Assembly (NCBI GenBank): GCA_015075185.1
Contig: JABTUW010000001.1
Location: 1,612,001-1,676,000 of the forward strand
Direction of reading: 5' to 3'
DNA: 64,000 nucleotides
Source of the DNA: Anaerolineales bacterium
GTDB lineage: Bacteria; Chloroflexota; Anaerolineae; 4572-78; J111
The position numbers were made by a program, and so were the translations under genes. Shown piece by piece: positions 50,435-59,532 of this stretch. The notes under the pieces are model-generated. The model was not told the DNA's origin. It did no database searches and saw only the letters and a program-made list of their open reading frames with translations. Position 1 is the first letter of the stretch. Each line of letters begins with the position of its first letter.

Positions 50435-53400
50435 TTGGTTTATAGTTCCTATTTGGGGGGGAACAATAATGATTTAGGCTTTGGAATCGCTGTGGACGAT
50501 AGGGGTAATATCTATGTTATAGGGGGAACTTATTCAACTAACTTCCCCATTCAACAGGCAATTCAAAACACATGCGGTAGTTGCACTACTTCCCCTGATG
50601 TTTTCGTGACGCAGATTATCAGTGCTGGTGGGGTTTATACTTTTGGTTTTTCTACTTATCTGGGAGGCAATGATTTTGATTTTGGTTGGGATATTGCGGT
50701 AGATAATTCAGGTAGTTTCTATATCACAGGAGAAACTTATTCAACCAATTTTCCAACGTGGCAAGCGACACAGGGTGATCAACTTAGCTCTGACGTCTTT
50801 GTGACTAAGATTATTAGCGCCAGTGGGATTTACACGTTGGGTTATTCTACCTATCTGGGTGGAGGAGGAACCAGTGAAATCGGCACTAACATTGATATAG
50901 ATGACTCCGGAAATGTGTATATTACAGGACAAACTAACTCAACTGCTTTTCCGACTTGGCAGGCTACTCAAGATAAATTTGGCGGGGGTTTTTCAGACGC
51001 TTTTGTGACAAAGATCATCAGTACCAGCGGAGGTTATACCTATGGGTACTCTACCTATCTAGGGGGCACTAATGCCGACTCTGGCCACGGTATCACTATA
51101 GATACCCTAGGCAATATTTATGTCGCCGGAGGTACATCCTCAAGTGATTTCCCAACGAGGAAGGCCATTCAGGGGGACCAGCCTGATACTGACGTCTTCG
51201 TAACCCAGATCATTAGCACAGGGGGTGTCTATACCTACGGCTACTCTACTTATCTTGGCGGTAGTAGCAACGAGGACATTGGTCGCATCGCTGTAGACAA
51301 CCAGAGTAATGCCTATATTGTAGGATATACCGATTCAAGCGACTTTCCCACTCGAGGAGCTATTCTTGGAGATATGCCTGGCGCTGATGCTTTTGTAACC
51401 AAAATTATAACTACTGGCGGAGTTTATACTTATGGCTATTCTACCTACTTAGGCGGCGTGGGTGACGACTACAGCTATGATATTGCTGTAGATAGTGCAG
51501 GTCATAGCTATGTTACAGGCTGGACCGACTCGATTAATTTCCCCACCTATAAAGCTATCCAGGGGGATCAAGGGGGTACTGATGCCTTTGTAACTCAGAT
51601 TATCGGTGCCAGTGGAGTCTATACCTACGGTTATTCTACTTATTTAGGTGGCAGCAACTACGACTCCAGTATGGGTATAGCTATAGATAATTTGGGAAAT
51701 GTCTATATTACCGGACAAACAAATTCAACCAACTTTCTCACCCAGAATGCTACTCAAGGAACAAATGGGGGCCTCGATGATGCCTTCGTCGCCAAAATTA
51801 ACTCCACAGTCCCTACCTGCTTTGCCCAAGTGAACAGCATCTCGACCACCTTCAGCAGCAGCGACGCCCAGGCCGTGCAGCAGGCCGTAGACGCCGCTTC
51901 CAATGGCGATTTGGTCAAAGTGGCGGGTTACTGTGCCGGGGTTAGCACACGGGCCGGGCTGACCCAAACGGTCTACATCAGCAAGCCGCTGACTTTACAG
52001 GGCGGCTATACCAGCACCAACTGGATCACACCTAATCCGCTTTCTTATCCGACCACCTTGGATGCGCAGAGTTTGGGCCGAGTGGCGGTGATTACTGGAA
52101 CTATTCCTGTCACTATTGCCGATTTGAATATTATCAATGGCAACGCTCAATCCGGCGGTGGTATTTATAACAGTGGTGTCTTGACGTTGAGCCACACGCT
52201 CGTCAGCAGCAATACAGCCGCTGGGGGTATATCCTTTGGCGGCGGCGGCGGCATCTACAATCTTGGGACCTTGACCTTAGCCGATACTACAGTCAAAGGC
52301 AACAAGACGCACGCAAGTGGGGGAATACACGATGCCAGAGGGGGCGGTATAAAAAATCAAAACGGCAGTGTAACCTTAAACAATAGTGCTATTATGAGTA
52401 ATAGTACTATTGTTGAATTTGGTGGTCCGATAATGGGTCACGCCGAGGGCGGAGGCATCTATAACACCAATGGCTCCTTTACCCTAAATAACAGCCTCCT
52501 GAGCTATAACAGTAACCAGGGGTTGTCGGGTTCGGTCTCTGGCATAGGCGGCGGTGCTTTTAATTATCAGGGCACGCTAACTTTGAATAGTAGTCGCGTC
52601 TTTAGTAACACAACGATAGGGGCTGGGGGGGGTATTTATAATTACAATGGTTCCGGTTCCGGCAACAGCTTGGTGATAATGAATAACAACGTGATTCACA
52701 ACAACGTAGCCTATAATAGTGCGGGTGGTGGCATCTATAATGAAACCACTCAGGGGAGCAGTAACAGCCTGGTAATATTGACGAATAGCACTATTAGCAG
52801 CAATACAACAAGCATAGGAGGCGGGGTCTACAATCGTAGTTATGATGGGGGCAACGCTTCGATAACCCTCATCAATAGTACGATTAGTAACAATGTAGCA
52901 AATTCCACCGCTGGCGCTATTTACAATGAAAGTGACTGGGGTGGAAGCGCCAGCTCAGCCATATTAAAAAACAGCACGGTTAGCGGCAATACAGCAGGGA
53001 CCGGCAGCGGCATTTACAATATCAGCGACCATGGTGGTAAAGCAATCTTCACTATGACGAATACCCTGATAGCCAGCAATTTTCCTGGTGGAAACTGCTT
53101 TAACTCGTTGGGGATGATCGTGTCGAACGGCTATAACTTGGAGAACGGCAACACTTGTTCTCTTATTCACCCAAGCGACATCCCCAATACCAATCCCCTT
53201 CTCGGTCCGCTGCAGGATAACGGCGGCGCGACGCTAACTCATGCCCTGCTCCCCGGCAGTCCGGCGATTAATGCCGGCGATAATGTCACCTGCGCGGCGA
53301 CTCCTATCAACGGAGTTGACCAGCGCGGCTTTCCCCGGGATGCCGCCTGCGACATCGGTGCGTATGAGGCTTCGGCTCCGGTGCTGACCCTGGCCAAAAC

Positions 53401-54430
53401 CGCCAATCTATCTACCGTTATCCCCGGCGAGCGGATCACCTATACCCTGGTGATTTCCAATAACGGCCCGATCAGCGCCACTCAAGCCGTTATCTCCGAT
53501 ACTCTGCCCATTGGACTGTTCTTGGCCGGGCCGGTGATGCTCAACCCGTTAAGTGCAGGTAGTGTTGGAACGCCGCCGATTTTGGTCAATAATCTCACTG
53601 TTGCCAGCGGGCAGCTTATTACCGTTACCTTCCCGGTCACAGTCAGCAGCAATCTAGTTGGGGGTACAGTCCTGACCAATGTTGCCACCATCACCAGCTT
53701 CGAGATAAGCAGGCCGGTAACAGGAACAGCAGTGATTTCTATAGCCAGCGTTCCGGCTATCACCATAACGAAACTGGTCAATACCAGTACCGCCAATATC
53801 GGTGATACAATTACTTATACCTACCGGGTGACCAACACCGGCAACGTCACCCTCACCGGCGTGACTGCCAGCGATGACAAGTTGGGCCAAATCGCTCTTA
53901 CTCAAACTGTATTGGCTCCCAACCAGAGTACGTCCGGCCTCTTGACCTACACCGTCGCCGAAACCGACCTACCCGGCCCGCTGACCAATACGGTCATTGT
54001 GACCGGCACACCCCCTGTAGAATCGGTTGTCACCGCCACTGATCAGGTGTCTGTTGCTCTGGTCGCTGCCCCGGCTGTTACTGTCAGCAAAACGGCCAGT
54101 CTTGGTACGGCTAAAGTGGGCCAAACGATCACCTACACTTACCGTATCACCAACAGCGGCAATATCACGCTGACTGCTGTCAGTGCCGGCGACGACAAGC
54201 TGGGCCAGGTCAGCCTCAGCCAGACAACCCTCACTCCAGGTCAGAGCGCCAGTGGAACGCTGACTCACACGGTTGTCGCCGGCGATTTGCCCGGCCCGCT
54301 GGTTAACACGGTTGTCGTCACCGGCACGCCGCTGGAGGGGCCGGTCGTCACCGCTGCGGCCAAAGTCTCGGTGGCGTTACTTCCGCCGGATGAGTCGGTC
54401 TATCTGCCGCTGATTGTCAAAAACCATTGA
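50435..54430 (+). CDS. Surface SBBP/beta-helix/DUF11 protein, C-terminal part
   Basis: 1331 codons from the first possible start; the frame is open back through the heptamer tract. Seven SBBP repeats of about 65 residues (YSTYLGG...; ...DAFVTQI), each probably one beta-propeller blade; then a right-handed beta-helix (about 455-930; GGGIYN rungs), a choice-of-anchor Q-like segment (GSPAINAGDN..DQRG.PRD..CDIGAYE), a DUF11 domain and two near-identical DUF11/conserved-repeat domains (TYTYRVTNTGN; TYTYRITNSGN), ending in VYLPLIVKNH. Extracellular adhesin or matrix protein. The propeller and helix DNA is AT-richer than the flanks. As sequenced it lacks its own signal peptide and would not be secreted unless frame is restored. 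Confidence 0.88.
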   Translation: MVYSSYLGGNNNDLGFGIAVDDRGNIYVIGGTYSTNFPIQQAIQNTCGSCTTSPDVFVTQIISAGGVYTFGFSTYLGGNDFDFGWDIAVDNSGSFYITGETYSTNFPTWQATQGDQLSSDVFVTKIISASGIYTLGYSTYLGGGGTSEIGTNIDIDDSGNVYITGQTNSTAFPTWQATQDKFGGGFSDAFVTKIISTSGGYTYGYSTYLGGTNADSGHGITIDTLGNIYVAGGTSSSDFPTRKAIQGDQPDTDVFVTQIISTGGVYTYGYSTYLGGSSNEDIGRIAVDNQSNAYIVGYTDSSDFPTRGAILGDMPGADAFVTKIITTGGVYTYGYSTYLGGVGDDYSYDIAVDSAGHSYVTGWTDSINFPTYKAIQGDQGGTDAFVTQIIGASGVYTYGYSTYLGGSNYDSSMGIAIDNLGNVYITGQTNSTNFLTQNATQGTNGGLDDAFVAKINSTVPTCFAQVNSISTTFSSSDAQAVQQAVDAASNGDLVKVAGYCAGVSTRAGLTQTVYISKPLTLQGGYTSTNWITPNPLSYPTTLDAQSLGRVAVITGTIPVTIADLNIINGNAQSGGGIYNSGVLTLSHTLVSSNTAAGGISFGGGGGIYNLGTLTLADTTVKGNKTHASGGIHDARGGGIKNQNGSVTLNNSAIMSNSTIVEFGGPIMGHAEGGGIYNTNGSFTLNNSLLSYNSNQGLSGSVSGIGGGAFNYQGTLTLNSSRVFSNTTIGAGGGIYNYNGSGSGNSLVIMNNNVIHNNVAYNSAGGGIYNETTQGSSNSLVILTNSTISSNTTSIGGGVYNRSYDGGNASITLINSTISNNVANSTAGAIYNESDWGGSASSAILKNSTVSGNTAGTGSGIYNISDHGGKAIFTMTNTLIASNFPGGNCFNSLGMIVSNGYNLENGNTCSLIHPSDIPNTNPLLGPLQDNGGATLTHALLPGSPAINAGDNVTCAATPINGVDQRGFPRDAACDIGAYEASAPVLTLAKTANLSTVIPGERITYTLVISNNGPISATQAVISDTLPIGLFLAGPVMLNPLSAGSVGTPPILVNNLTVASGQLITVTFPVTVSSNLVGGTVLTNVATITSFEISRPVTGTAVISIASVPAITITKLVNTSTANIGDTITYTYRVTNTGNVTLTGVTASDDKLGQIALTQTVLAPNQSTSGLLTYTVAETDLPGPLTNTVIVTGTPPVESVVTATDQVSVALVAAPAVTVSKTASLGTAKVGQTITYTYRITNSGNITLTAVSAGDDKLGQVSLSQTTLTPGQSASGTLTHTVVAGDLPGPLVNTVVVTGTPLEGPVVTAAAKVSVALLPPDESVYLPLIVKNH

Positions 54431-54456
54431 TAGAGAATAAAAAGTGAGCTTCTTAT

Positions 54457-54560
54457 GTTATTCCGAGTGGAGCGAAGCGGAACGAGGAATCCCGCGGAAC
54501 TTGGCTAAGGGGTGACTCTGTAGGGATTTCTCGCTCCCTACGGTCGCTCGAAATTACAAA
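54457..54560. repeat. Degenerate palindromic repeat (TTCGA/GAGAAATCC family)
   Basis: TTATTCCGAGTGGAGCGAAG... and ...AGGGATTTCTCGCTCCCTACGGTCGCTCGAAATTAC form an imperfect large palindrome related to 39217-39297. It lies between the surface protein and the small membrane protein. Confidence 0.65.
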
Positions 54561-54619
54561 TCAGAGCGAGTGAATTCCCAGTAATGTCTAAAGATTAGGG
54601 TTTTCGGGATTAATACCCA

Positions 54620-54841
54620 CTAGCCGCGATAGGTCCGATAGTAGATAAACTGGAGCTTGAGCCATTCTTTCAGCCGCCGGTAAACGGCCAGAATCCAGCC
54701 GGAGACGTTGCTGATCAGCCCGGCCAGCAGCACTAGCATCGAGGAGAGGGTGGCCAGCAGGGTGGACCACTTCTGCCAGTCCAGCATGTCACCGATAAAG
54801 GCACTCTGGGCCGAACCGATCTCCTGCGGCAGGTCAGCCAT
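54620..54841 (-). CDS. Small membrane protein downstream of UDG
   Basis: 73 residues with one long hydrophobic helix at about 28-52 (LLATLSSMLVLLAGLISNVSG) and a basic C-terminal tail (YRRLKEWLKLQF). No family recognised. ATG at 54841 lies 12 bp after the stop of the uracil-DNA glycosylase gene, so it may be cotranscribed; the ribosome-binding site is poor. It might be a toxin-like or scaffold membrane peptide, but there is no evidence for either. Confidence 0.5.
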   Translation of the reverse strand: MADLPQEIGSAQSAFIGDMLDWQKWSTLLATLSSMLVLLAGLISNVSGWILAVYRRLKEWLKLQFIYYRTYRG

Positions 54842-54853
54842 AGGGTAATCCGC

Positions 54854-55705
54854 TTAAAAAAGATTTAACTGGGTGGCGCTGGACGGGTCTACCTCTTGAC
54901 TAAAAGCCCTTGCCTCTTCAATATATTGGGGCAGCTTCTGGAAATCTTCGATCAAAAGAGGCCGCCATTTGGGCTGGTGCAGGGCTGCCGCCGGGTGAAA
55001 CATCGGCACAACCAGCCGGTTGCCGACGCGCTGGGCCTGGCCGTGAATTTTGGTGATGGACGCGCCGGGGAAGTAGCGATACATGGAGAAACGTCCCAGG
55101 GTGACAATCACTTTGGGGTCAATAAGCTCAACCTGCCGGTCGAGGTAATCCTTGCAGGCTGCCAGTTCGTCGGGTTCGGGGTCGCGGTTGTTGGGCGGGC
55201 GGCACTTGACCACGTTGGCGATAAAAACATCCTCCCGCTTGAAACCGATCCCGTGCAGCAGTTCCTCTAAAAATTTACCCGCCGCGCCGACAAAAGGCCG
55301 GCCCTGTTTGTCTTCATTAAAGCCCGGCCCTTCGCCGATAAACATCACCGCGGCGTTGGCCGGTCCCTCGCCGGGCACGGCCCGGGTGCGGCCCTGGTGC
55401 AGCGCGCAGCGGGTACAGTTGTGTACGGCGTAAGCAATCTGGGGCAAATCCATGAAGGGGACGGGGGGCAGACTGGCAGGATCAACCAACTCCAGCGGAT
55501 AGTCCCGCACCCAGCTATCGCTGCCTTTGGCTTTGCGGAACCACTCGCCGCGGGGGCTGAGCATCCACGCATCGCCCCACCACTCATCTTCCAGGCGCAT
55601 CTGGCGCAGAGCGGCGTCGCGCTCGGCTTCGTTGATTTCGCCGCCGGCACAGCGGGCCTTGATTGCTTCAACTTGGTCCTGAAATTCGGTAAATTTGTTA
55701 GACAT
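54854..55705 (-). CDS. Uracil-DNA glycosylase, family 4 (Fe-S)
   Basis: 283 residues; removes uracil from DNA in base-excision repair. The UDG fold occupies about 85-275: four cluster cysteines (CTRC near 96-99; Cys in NVVKCRPP and AACKDYL), catalytic region GEGPGFNEDKQGRPFVGAAG, and the MFHPAAALH motif. An extra N-terminal segment of about 80 residues (helical, then WWGDAWMLSPRGEWF) precedes the domain and is not part of typical family 4 enzymes of about 200 residues. ATG at 55705. Confidence 0.93.
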   Translation of the reverse strand: MSNKFTEFQDQVEAIKARCAGGEINEAERDAALRQMRLEDEWWGDAWMLSPRGEWFRKAKGSDSWVRDYPLELVDPASLPPVPFMDLPQIAYAVHNCTRCALHQGRTRAVPGEGPANAAVMFIGEGPGFNEDKQGRPFVGAAGKFLEELLHGIGFKREDVFIANVVKCRPPNNRDPEPDELAACKDYLDRQVELIDPKVIVTLGRFSMYRYFPGASITKIHGQAQRVGNRLVVPMFHPAAALHQPKWRPLLIEDFQKLPQYIEEARAFSQEVDPSSATQLNLF

Positions 55706-55757
55706 ACCTACCAGATAACATTCATAATAAGGTTTTGAGTTATAGAAATCCTACCTA

Positions 55758-55821
55758 TGGGACGCGGATTAACACGGATCGAGCGGATTTAAGTTATTTT
55801 ATCCGCAAAATCCGTGTCCCA
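55758..55821. repeat. Hairpin repeat (CACGGATT family)
   Basis: Arms TGGGACGCGGA / TCCGTGTCCCA (one G-U) and inner GCGGAT / ATCCGC. No T-run. It is a dispersed-repeat type between the UDG and zinc-ribbon genes. Confidence 0.6.
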
Positions 55822-55849
55822 TTTCCCATGAGGCTTATTGTAAGATTAT

Positions 55850-56488
55850 CTACTGTTTCGCCCCGCACTCGGCACAGAATTTGGCGTTGGCGGCTAACTC
55901 GCTGCCGCACTGGCTGCAAAATTTATTGGCTTTAATGGCGGTGCCACATTCGGGGCAGAACTTGGCCCCGGTCTGGAGCGATGCCCCACACTTGGGGCAG
56001 CCGGCCCGCCGGTCATCGCCCTGGGTAAATTCGCCGACGTCATAAGCTCGCTCCGAGACCTCCTGCCGGGCCTGATCGGCGATAGCGGCGGCCTGGGCTT
56101 GAGCGGCGGCAACACTGGCGCTGGGGGCGCAGTCGAGGCACAAGCCCCGGCTCTCATTCCAGCAGCGCTTGCGGCAGACCCATTCGTTACAGTTGGGGCA
56201 TTGGATAAAAAAGCCGCGCACTTCACCGGCGGCCTCAGTAAAGGCGTGATCGTGGGCGCGTTCCCAGGCCGCGGAGTGAACCCGGTCGCCGACGCTGGCA
56301 ATATTACCCATGATCCCGCCAAACAACCCGCTGGCAACGTCGAGCGCCTCCGAGATCAAGCCGGTGGCTGAAGCTTGAAACGCCGAACGATAACCGTTGT
56401 TGCAGCGCTGGCAGTAGAACTCCCACTGAAATCCTCGTTCCGTGCTTCTATCCTGATAATTGTTGGTGAATTCGATAAATTCGGCCAT
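55850..56488 (-). CDS. Zinc-ribbon protein
   Basis: 212 residues. An N-terminal CxxC (FYCQRCNNG) and a second pair (CPNCNEWVCRKRCW...CLDCAP) suggest a treble-clef metal site; the C-terminus has three tandem double-zinc-ribbon repeats of the DZR/zinc_ribbon_2 kind (CPKCGAS...FCPECGTA; FCSQCGSE...FCAECGAK). The middle region (GLISEALDVASGLFGGIMGNI) is hydrophobic but short. Likely a cytoplasmic zinc-binding adaptor; partner unknown. ATG at 56488 follows GGAGGACACC. Alone in its unit, 52 bp after rimI. Confidence 0.88.
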   Translation of the reverse strand: MAEFIEFTNNYQDRSTERGFQWEFYCQRCNNGYRSAFQASATGLISEALDVASGLFGGIMGNIASVGDRVHSAAWERAHDHAFTEAAGEVRGFFIQCPNCNEWVCRKRCWNESRGLCLDCAPSASVAAAQAQAAAIADQARQEVSERAYDVGEFTQGDDRRAGCPKCGASLQTGAKFCPECGTAIKANKFCSQCGSELAANAKFCAECGAKQ

Positions 56489-56540
56489 GGTGTCCTCCAG
56501 GTGGTTAATGAATGGATTGGGTTAAGGTTATGGTAATAGA

Positions 56541-57176
56541 CTATTCCGGTTTGTTCCCTTCAATTTTAAGCAAGCGCTCAAAAAGCGCAATCTTTCGTTG
56601 GGCAAGCATTGCCTGATAATCCGGCAAAGCCAGAGGCGGTGTGGTAAAAATGAGAGCGTCTTCGTCGTTGTCGCTGTAGTAGCGGGGGCGGCGGCCAACT
56701 TCCTCAAACTGGTATTTCTGATACAGGGCCAGGGCCGGCTCGTTGGAGGGGCGTACTTCCAGCGTGGCCGTTTCTGCGCCGAGAACCTGGCCCGCTTCGA
56801 GCAAAGCCAGCAGCAGCCATTCGCCCAGCCCCAAACCGCGCCAGTCGGGGTGAACGGCGATGGTGCTGATGTGGGCTTCATCGGCCATGAGCCAGAATCC
56901 GGCCAGGCCAATAAGTGTAGAAGATTGACCGCTGACTGCTGACCGCTGACCGCTGAGAGTTTCGGGTGGAACTGTTGACGATGAGGTATCAGTTGGAGGA
57001 TGGGCGAGGGAAGTGCGCAGGACATAGTAGTGGGCCAGGGTGTTGTGGCGAAGTTCGTAGTCAAAGGCGCGGATCGGCCAGGTCAGCGAATAGGAGGCCC
57101 GCTCGATGGCAGCGACAGCCGGGATGTCGGCCAGGGTCATGGGTTCAATGACAAAGGGCAAAGCTGGCTGGCTCAC
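56541..57176 (-). CDS. rimI: Ribosomal protein S18 alanine N-acetyltransferase (GNAT)
   Basis: 211 residues. GNAT acetyl-CoA fold: IRPMTL-like start (IEPMTLADIPAVAAIERASY, WP.RAFDYEL), AHISTIAVHPDWRGLGLGEWLL (acetyl-CoA loop Q/RxxGxG/A as RGLGLG), and EVRPSNEPALALYQKYQFEEVGRRPRYY, all typical for RimI. Normal length is about 150-165; the excess is partly a repeat-derived insertion between beta strands (SGQRSAVSGQSS) from the heptamer tract at 56927-56954. It follows tsaB by 10 bp, the standard tsaB-rimI arrangement, which supports the name. Confidence 0.9.
   Translation of the reverse strand: MSQPALPFVIEPMTLADIPAVAAIERASYSLTWPIRAFDYELRHNTLAHYYVLRTSLAHPPTDTSSSTVPPETLSGQRSAVSGQSSTLIGLAGFWLMADEAHISTIAVHPDWRGLGLGEWLLLALLEAGQVLGAETATLEVRPSNEPALALYQKYQFEEVGRRPRYYSDNDEDALIFTTPPLALPDYQAMLAQRKIALFERLLKIEGNKPE
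56927..56954. repeat. Heptanucleotide repeat inside rimI
   Basis: GACCGCT, GACTGCT, GACCGCT, GACCGCT. It is read in frame on the minus strand as an Ser/Gly/Gln-rich loop. Confidence 0.85.
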
Positions 57177-57186
57177 GGTTGGCGGC

Positions 57187-57843
57187 TCAGGGGGAAGAGA
57201 CGTAGATAGGGGTCAGGGCATCGGGGTCATCCTGATCGCCAGCTTCCAGGCGCTGGGCGGCAATCTCAGCCAGATAGCTGGCGCGGCGCAAGCGGGCGGC
57301 CGGGGAGTCCAGCGCCGCTTTCTGGTCGGAGCCGCGCTGCAAAAGATGGGCTGCCTGGGCGTCAATCTCGCCGGTGCAGAGGGCCGGCTTGTTGATTTGA
57401 TGGGCCAAATTTTCAAAGGTGGTCAGATGCGGCTCGACCAGGAGCTGCCACTCCTGCTCACTCTGGCCATAACAAGCGGCAATAATCCGCCCTCGCCCGG
57501 CCTGAACAATAGCCCAAACCGGCAACGTGCTGGACCGCAGCGGGTAGGCGGCTATTTCGAGGGTGGAGACGCCGATGACCGGCAACTTGTAGGGCAAGGC
57601 CAGACCCTTGGCCACCGCGAGGCCAATCCGCACCCCAGTAAAAGAGCCAGGCCCCAGCGATACCGCCAGGGCTGTCAGGTCGGCCACTTTCAGGTTAGCC
57701 AGCTTGAGCATGCGGGTCAGCCGGGGCATGACCTCCACCGTATGGTTGCGATCGGCAAACCAGCTTTCCTCGGCTAGAACGCCGTCCTGGTTATAAAGCG
57801 CCAGACTGGCATATTGGGTGGCGGTGTCAATAGCTAAAATCAT
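57187..57843 (-). CDS. tsaB: tRNA threonylcarbamoyladenosine protein TsaB
   Basis: 218 residues, HSP70-actin-like fold. With TsaD and TsaE it makes the t6A modification at position 37 of ANN-decoding tRNAs. Visible motifs: MILAIDTATQYASLAL, GPGSFTGVRIGLAVAKGLA and PVIGVSTLEIAA. ATG at 57843. It lies between tsaE (255 bp upstream) and rimI (10 bp downstream), the classical cluster; tsaD is not in the window. Confidence 0.95.
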   Translation of the reverse strand: MILAIDTATQYASLALYNQDGVLAEESWFADRNHTVEVMPRLTRMLKLANLKVADLTALAVSLGPGSFTGVRIGLAVAKGLALPYKLPVIGVSTLEIAAYPLRSSTLPVWAIVQAGRGRIIAACYGQSEQEWQLLVEPHLTTFENLAHQINKPALCTGEIDAQAAHLLQRGSDQKAALDSPAARLRRASYLAEIAAQRLEAGDQDDPDALTPIYVSSP

Positions 57844-57986
57844 AATCGGTCAGCGAATGGCGAATAGCAGCGTGAGATTTAAGGTTTGCTAACTCGCATC
57901 TTCGCTCCTTTTCCTAATTACAGGGCTTTTGACCTATTGGACTTTCAGGCAAAGTAAGGCAAAATAGTAAACATATCGGGATTATG

Positions 57987-58070
57987 AGGTGACAGGCACT
58001 TATCGGACTACTAATTGGGCTTGTTTGAACAAAACCCACCTCTTTTAGTACTTAAAAGTGCCTGTCACCT
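57987..58070. repeat. Inverted repeat AGGTGACAGGCACTT between tsaE and tsaB
   Basis: Perfect 15-bp arms at 57987-58001 and 58056-58070 with a 54-base spacer. The word GTGACAGGCACTT is a REP-type motif often seen near RAYT transposase genes. It interrupts an otherwise compact operon. Confidence 0.75.
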
Positions 58071-58098
58071 GGCTTTTCGATAAGGTCTAGTCTACGGT

Positions 58099-58596
58099 TT
58101 ACCGCTGTTGGGCAAAGGTTGCTTGCTTGAAGGCTTCCAGCAGCGCCAGAAAGCGTTGGCTGTGCGGGCGCAGCACGACTCGCCGCTTGGTTTCTTCCAG
58201 GTGATAAAGTTCGACGGTCAGGTGCTCGCTGGGCAGCAAGTTTTTGGCCCGGTCAGCCCATTCGATCATGGTGATGCCGGAGCCGTACAGGTAATCTTCC
58301 AGACCAAAGGTGATTGTTTCAGCGGCATCAGCCAGGCGGTATAAGTCAATGTGGTAGACCGGGTAAAGCCCACGGTATTCGTTGACCAGGGTAAAGGTGG
58401 GTGAAACCACCGGGTCGGTGACTCCAAGGCCGGCGCAAACGCCCTGGATCCAGCGTGTTTTGCCGCTGCCCAGGTCACCAACCAGCGCCAATACATCGCC
58501 TGGATTGAGATAGGCAGCCAGCCGCGCCCCCAGGCGGCGCGTTTGGGCTTCGCTGTGGCTGATAAAGTCCAGGGTGTTCGGCTCAAGGATCGGCAC
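58099..58596 (-). CDS. tsaE: tRNA threonylcarbamoyladenosine ATPase TsaE
   Basis: 165 residues, P-loop ATPase of the t6A pathway: GDLGSGKTRWIQGVC (Walker A), SPTFTLVNEY and HIDLYRLAD. GTG 58596 is chosen because AAGGAG sits 9 bases before it and it matches the usual length; the frame continues to an ATG at 58743, but that extension overlaps the divergent phosphoesterase gene. Divergent to the phosphoesterase, with a palindrome between them. Confidence 0.93.
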   Translation of the reverse strand: MPILEPNTLDFISHSEAQTRRLGARLAAYLNPGDVLALVGDLGSGKTRWIQGVCAGLGVTDPVVSPTFTLVNEYRGLYPVYHIDLYRLADAAETITFGLEDYLYGSGITMIEWADRAKNLLPSEHLTVELYHLEETKRRVVLRPHSQRFLALLEAFKQATFAQQR

Positions 58597-58651
58597 GCTT
58601 GGGCACTCCTTGCCAGCATTATACCTTGATTGTTGGAGAGGGACAAAGCCT

Positions 58652-58686
58652 TTGGCAGAATTATGTGACTTATGGTATGATACCAT
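58652..58686 (+). promoter_or_regulatory. Promoter with palindrome before the phosphoesterase gene
   Basis: TTGGCA (58652-58657), 18-bp spacer, TATGAT (58676-58681). ATGGTAT-G-ATACCAT (58672-58686), a perfect 15-bp palindrome, covers the -10 box and may be an operator. Confidence 0.45.
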
Positions 58687-58713
58687 CAGATTTGTGAGTA
58701 AAAAGGATTTTTT

Positions 58714-59454
58714 ATGCGTTATCTCCTCATCTCCGATATTCACGCGAACTTGGCCGCTTTTGAATCCGTGCTTGCAGATGCCGAGGGTTTATACGATAAG
58801 GTTTGGTGCCTGGGGGACATGGTCGGCTACGGGCCGGACCCCAATGAATGTGTCGAACTGTTGTTGACCCTCGACCATCTCTGCATTGCCGGCAACCACG
58901 ATTGGGCGGTCTTGGGCAAGCTGGATATTGACGATTTTAATCCTGATGCCCGTTTTGCGTCTTTGTGGACTCGCGAGCAACTGACCGATAAAGTGCGTGA
59001 CTACCTGGATAACCTGCCGATTGCCCTAATCGAGGAACAATACTACACCCTGGTCCACGGCAGCCCGCGCCACCCGATTTGGGAATATATTCTTTCGCCC
59101 ACAATTGCCCAACCCAATTTTAAGCAGTTCAACACGCCCTACTGTTTTGTCGGCCACACCCACAGCCCGGTCATTTTTCAAGAAGCCGTGCAGCCCAACA
59201 CGATGTGCGAACCGCTGGCGGCTGAATTTAATAATGGACCGATGCTTCTCGGCGAGCGGCGGCTCATTATCAACCCCGGCAGTGTCGGCCAGCCCCGCGA
59301 TGGCGACGCCAGAGCCGCCTATGGCATTTTGGATATCGAGGCCAAATCTTTTGAGTACCGGCGCATCCCTTATCCTGTGAGTGTAACCCAGGAAAAAATG
59401 AAAGCTTACGATTTTCCGGCACGATTGTGGAATAGACTGGCCTTTGGCTGGTAA
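58714..59454 (+). CDS. Calcineurin-like metallophosphoesterase
   Basis: 246 residues. All five metallophosphoesterase blocks are visible: SDIHAN, GDMVGYGPDPNE, GNHDW, HGSP and GHTHSP, so two metal ions should be bound. It belongs to the YfcE/DR1281-like group with the GDxVGYGxxPNE signature; relatives act on cyclic nucleotides, phosphodiesters or dinucleotide polyphosphates. Given the cyclases nearby a cNMP phosphodiesterase role is possible but unproven. Cytoplasmic. ATG at 58714; a terminator follows at 59469-59501. Confidence 0.92.
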   Translation: MRYLLISDIHANLAAFESVLADAEGLYDKVWCLGDMVGYGPDPNECVELLLTLDHLCIAGNHDWAVLGKLDIDDFNPDARFASLWTREQLTDKVRDYLDNLPIALIEEQYYTLVHGSPRHPIWEYILSPTIAQPNFKQFNTPYCFVGHTHSPVIFQEAVQPNTMCEPLAAEFNNGPMLLGERRLIINPGSVGQPRDGDARAAYGILDIEAKSFEYRRIPYPVSVTQEKMKAYDFPARLWNRLAFGW

Positions 59455-59468
59455 GGAACTAAAGTAAC

Positions 59469-59501
59469 AACTCTCACGTCTAGATAGCGTGGGAGTTTTT
59501 T
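59469..59501 (+). terminator. Terminator after the phosphoesterase gene
   Basis: AACTCTCACG pairs with CGTGGGAGTT (one G-T pair), followed by TTTTTT. Confidence 0.85.
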
Positions 59502-59532
59502 ATTTTAGCCAAACTAAATGATGGAGAGAAAA

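Noticed and set aside
57844..58098. Small gene between tsaE and tsaB
   Set aside because: No frame with a start, ribosome-binding site and sensible composition; the region is dominated by a 15-bp inverted repeat.
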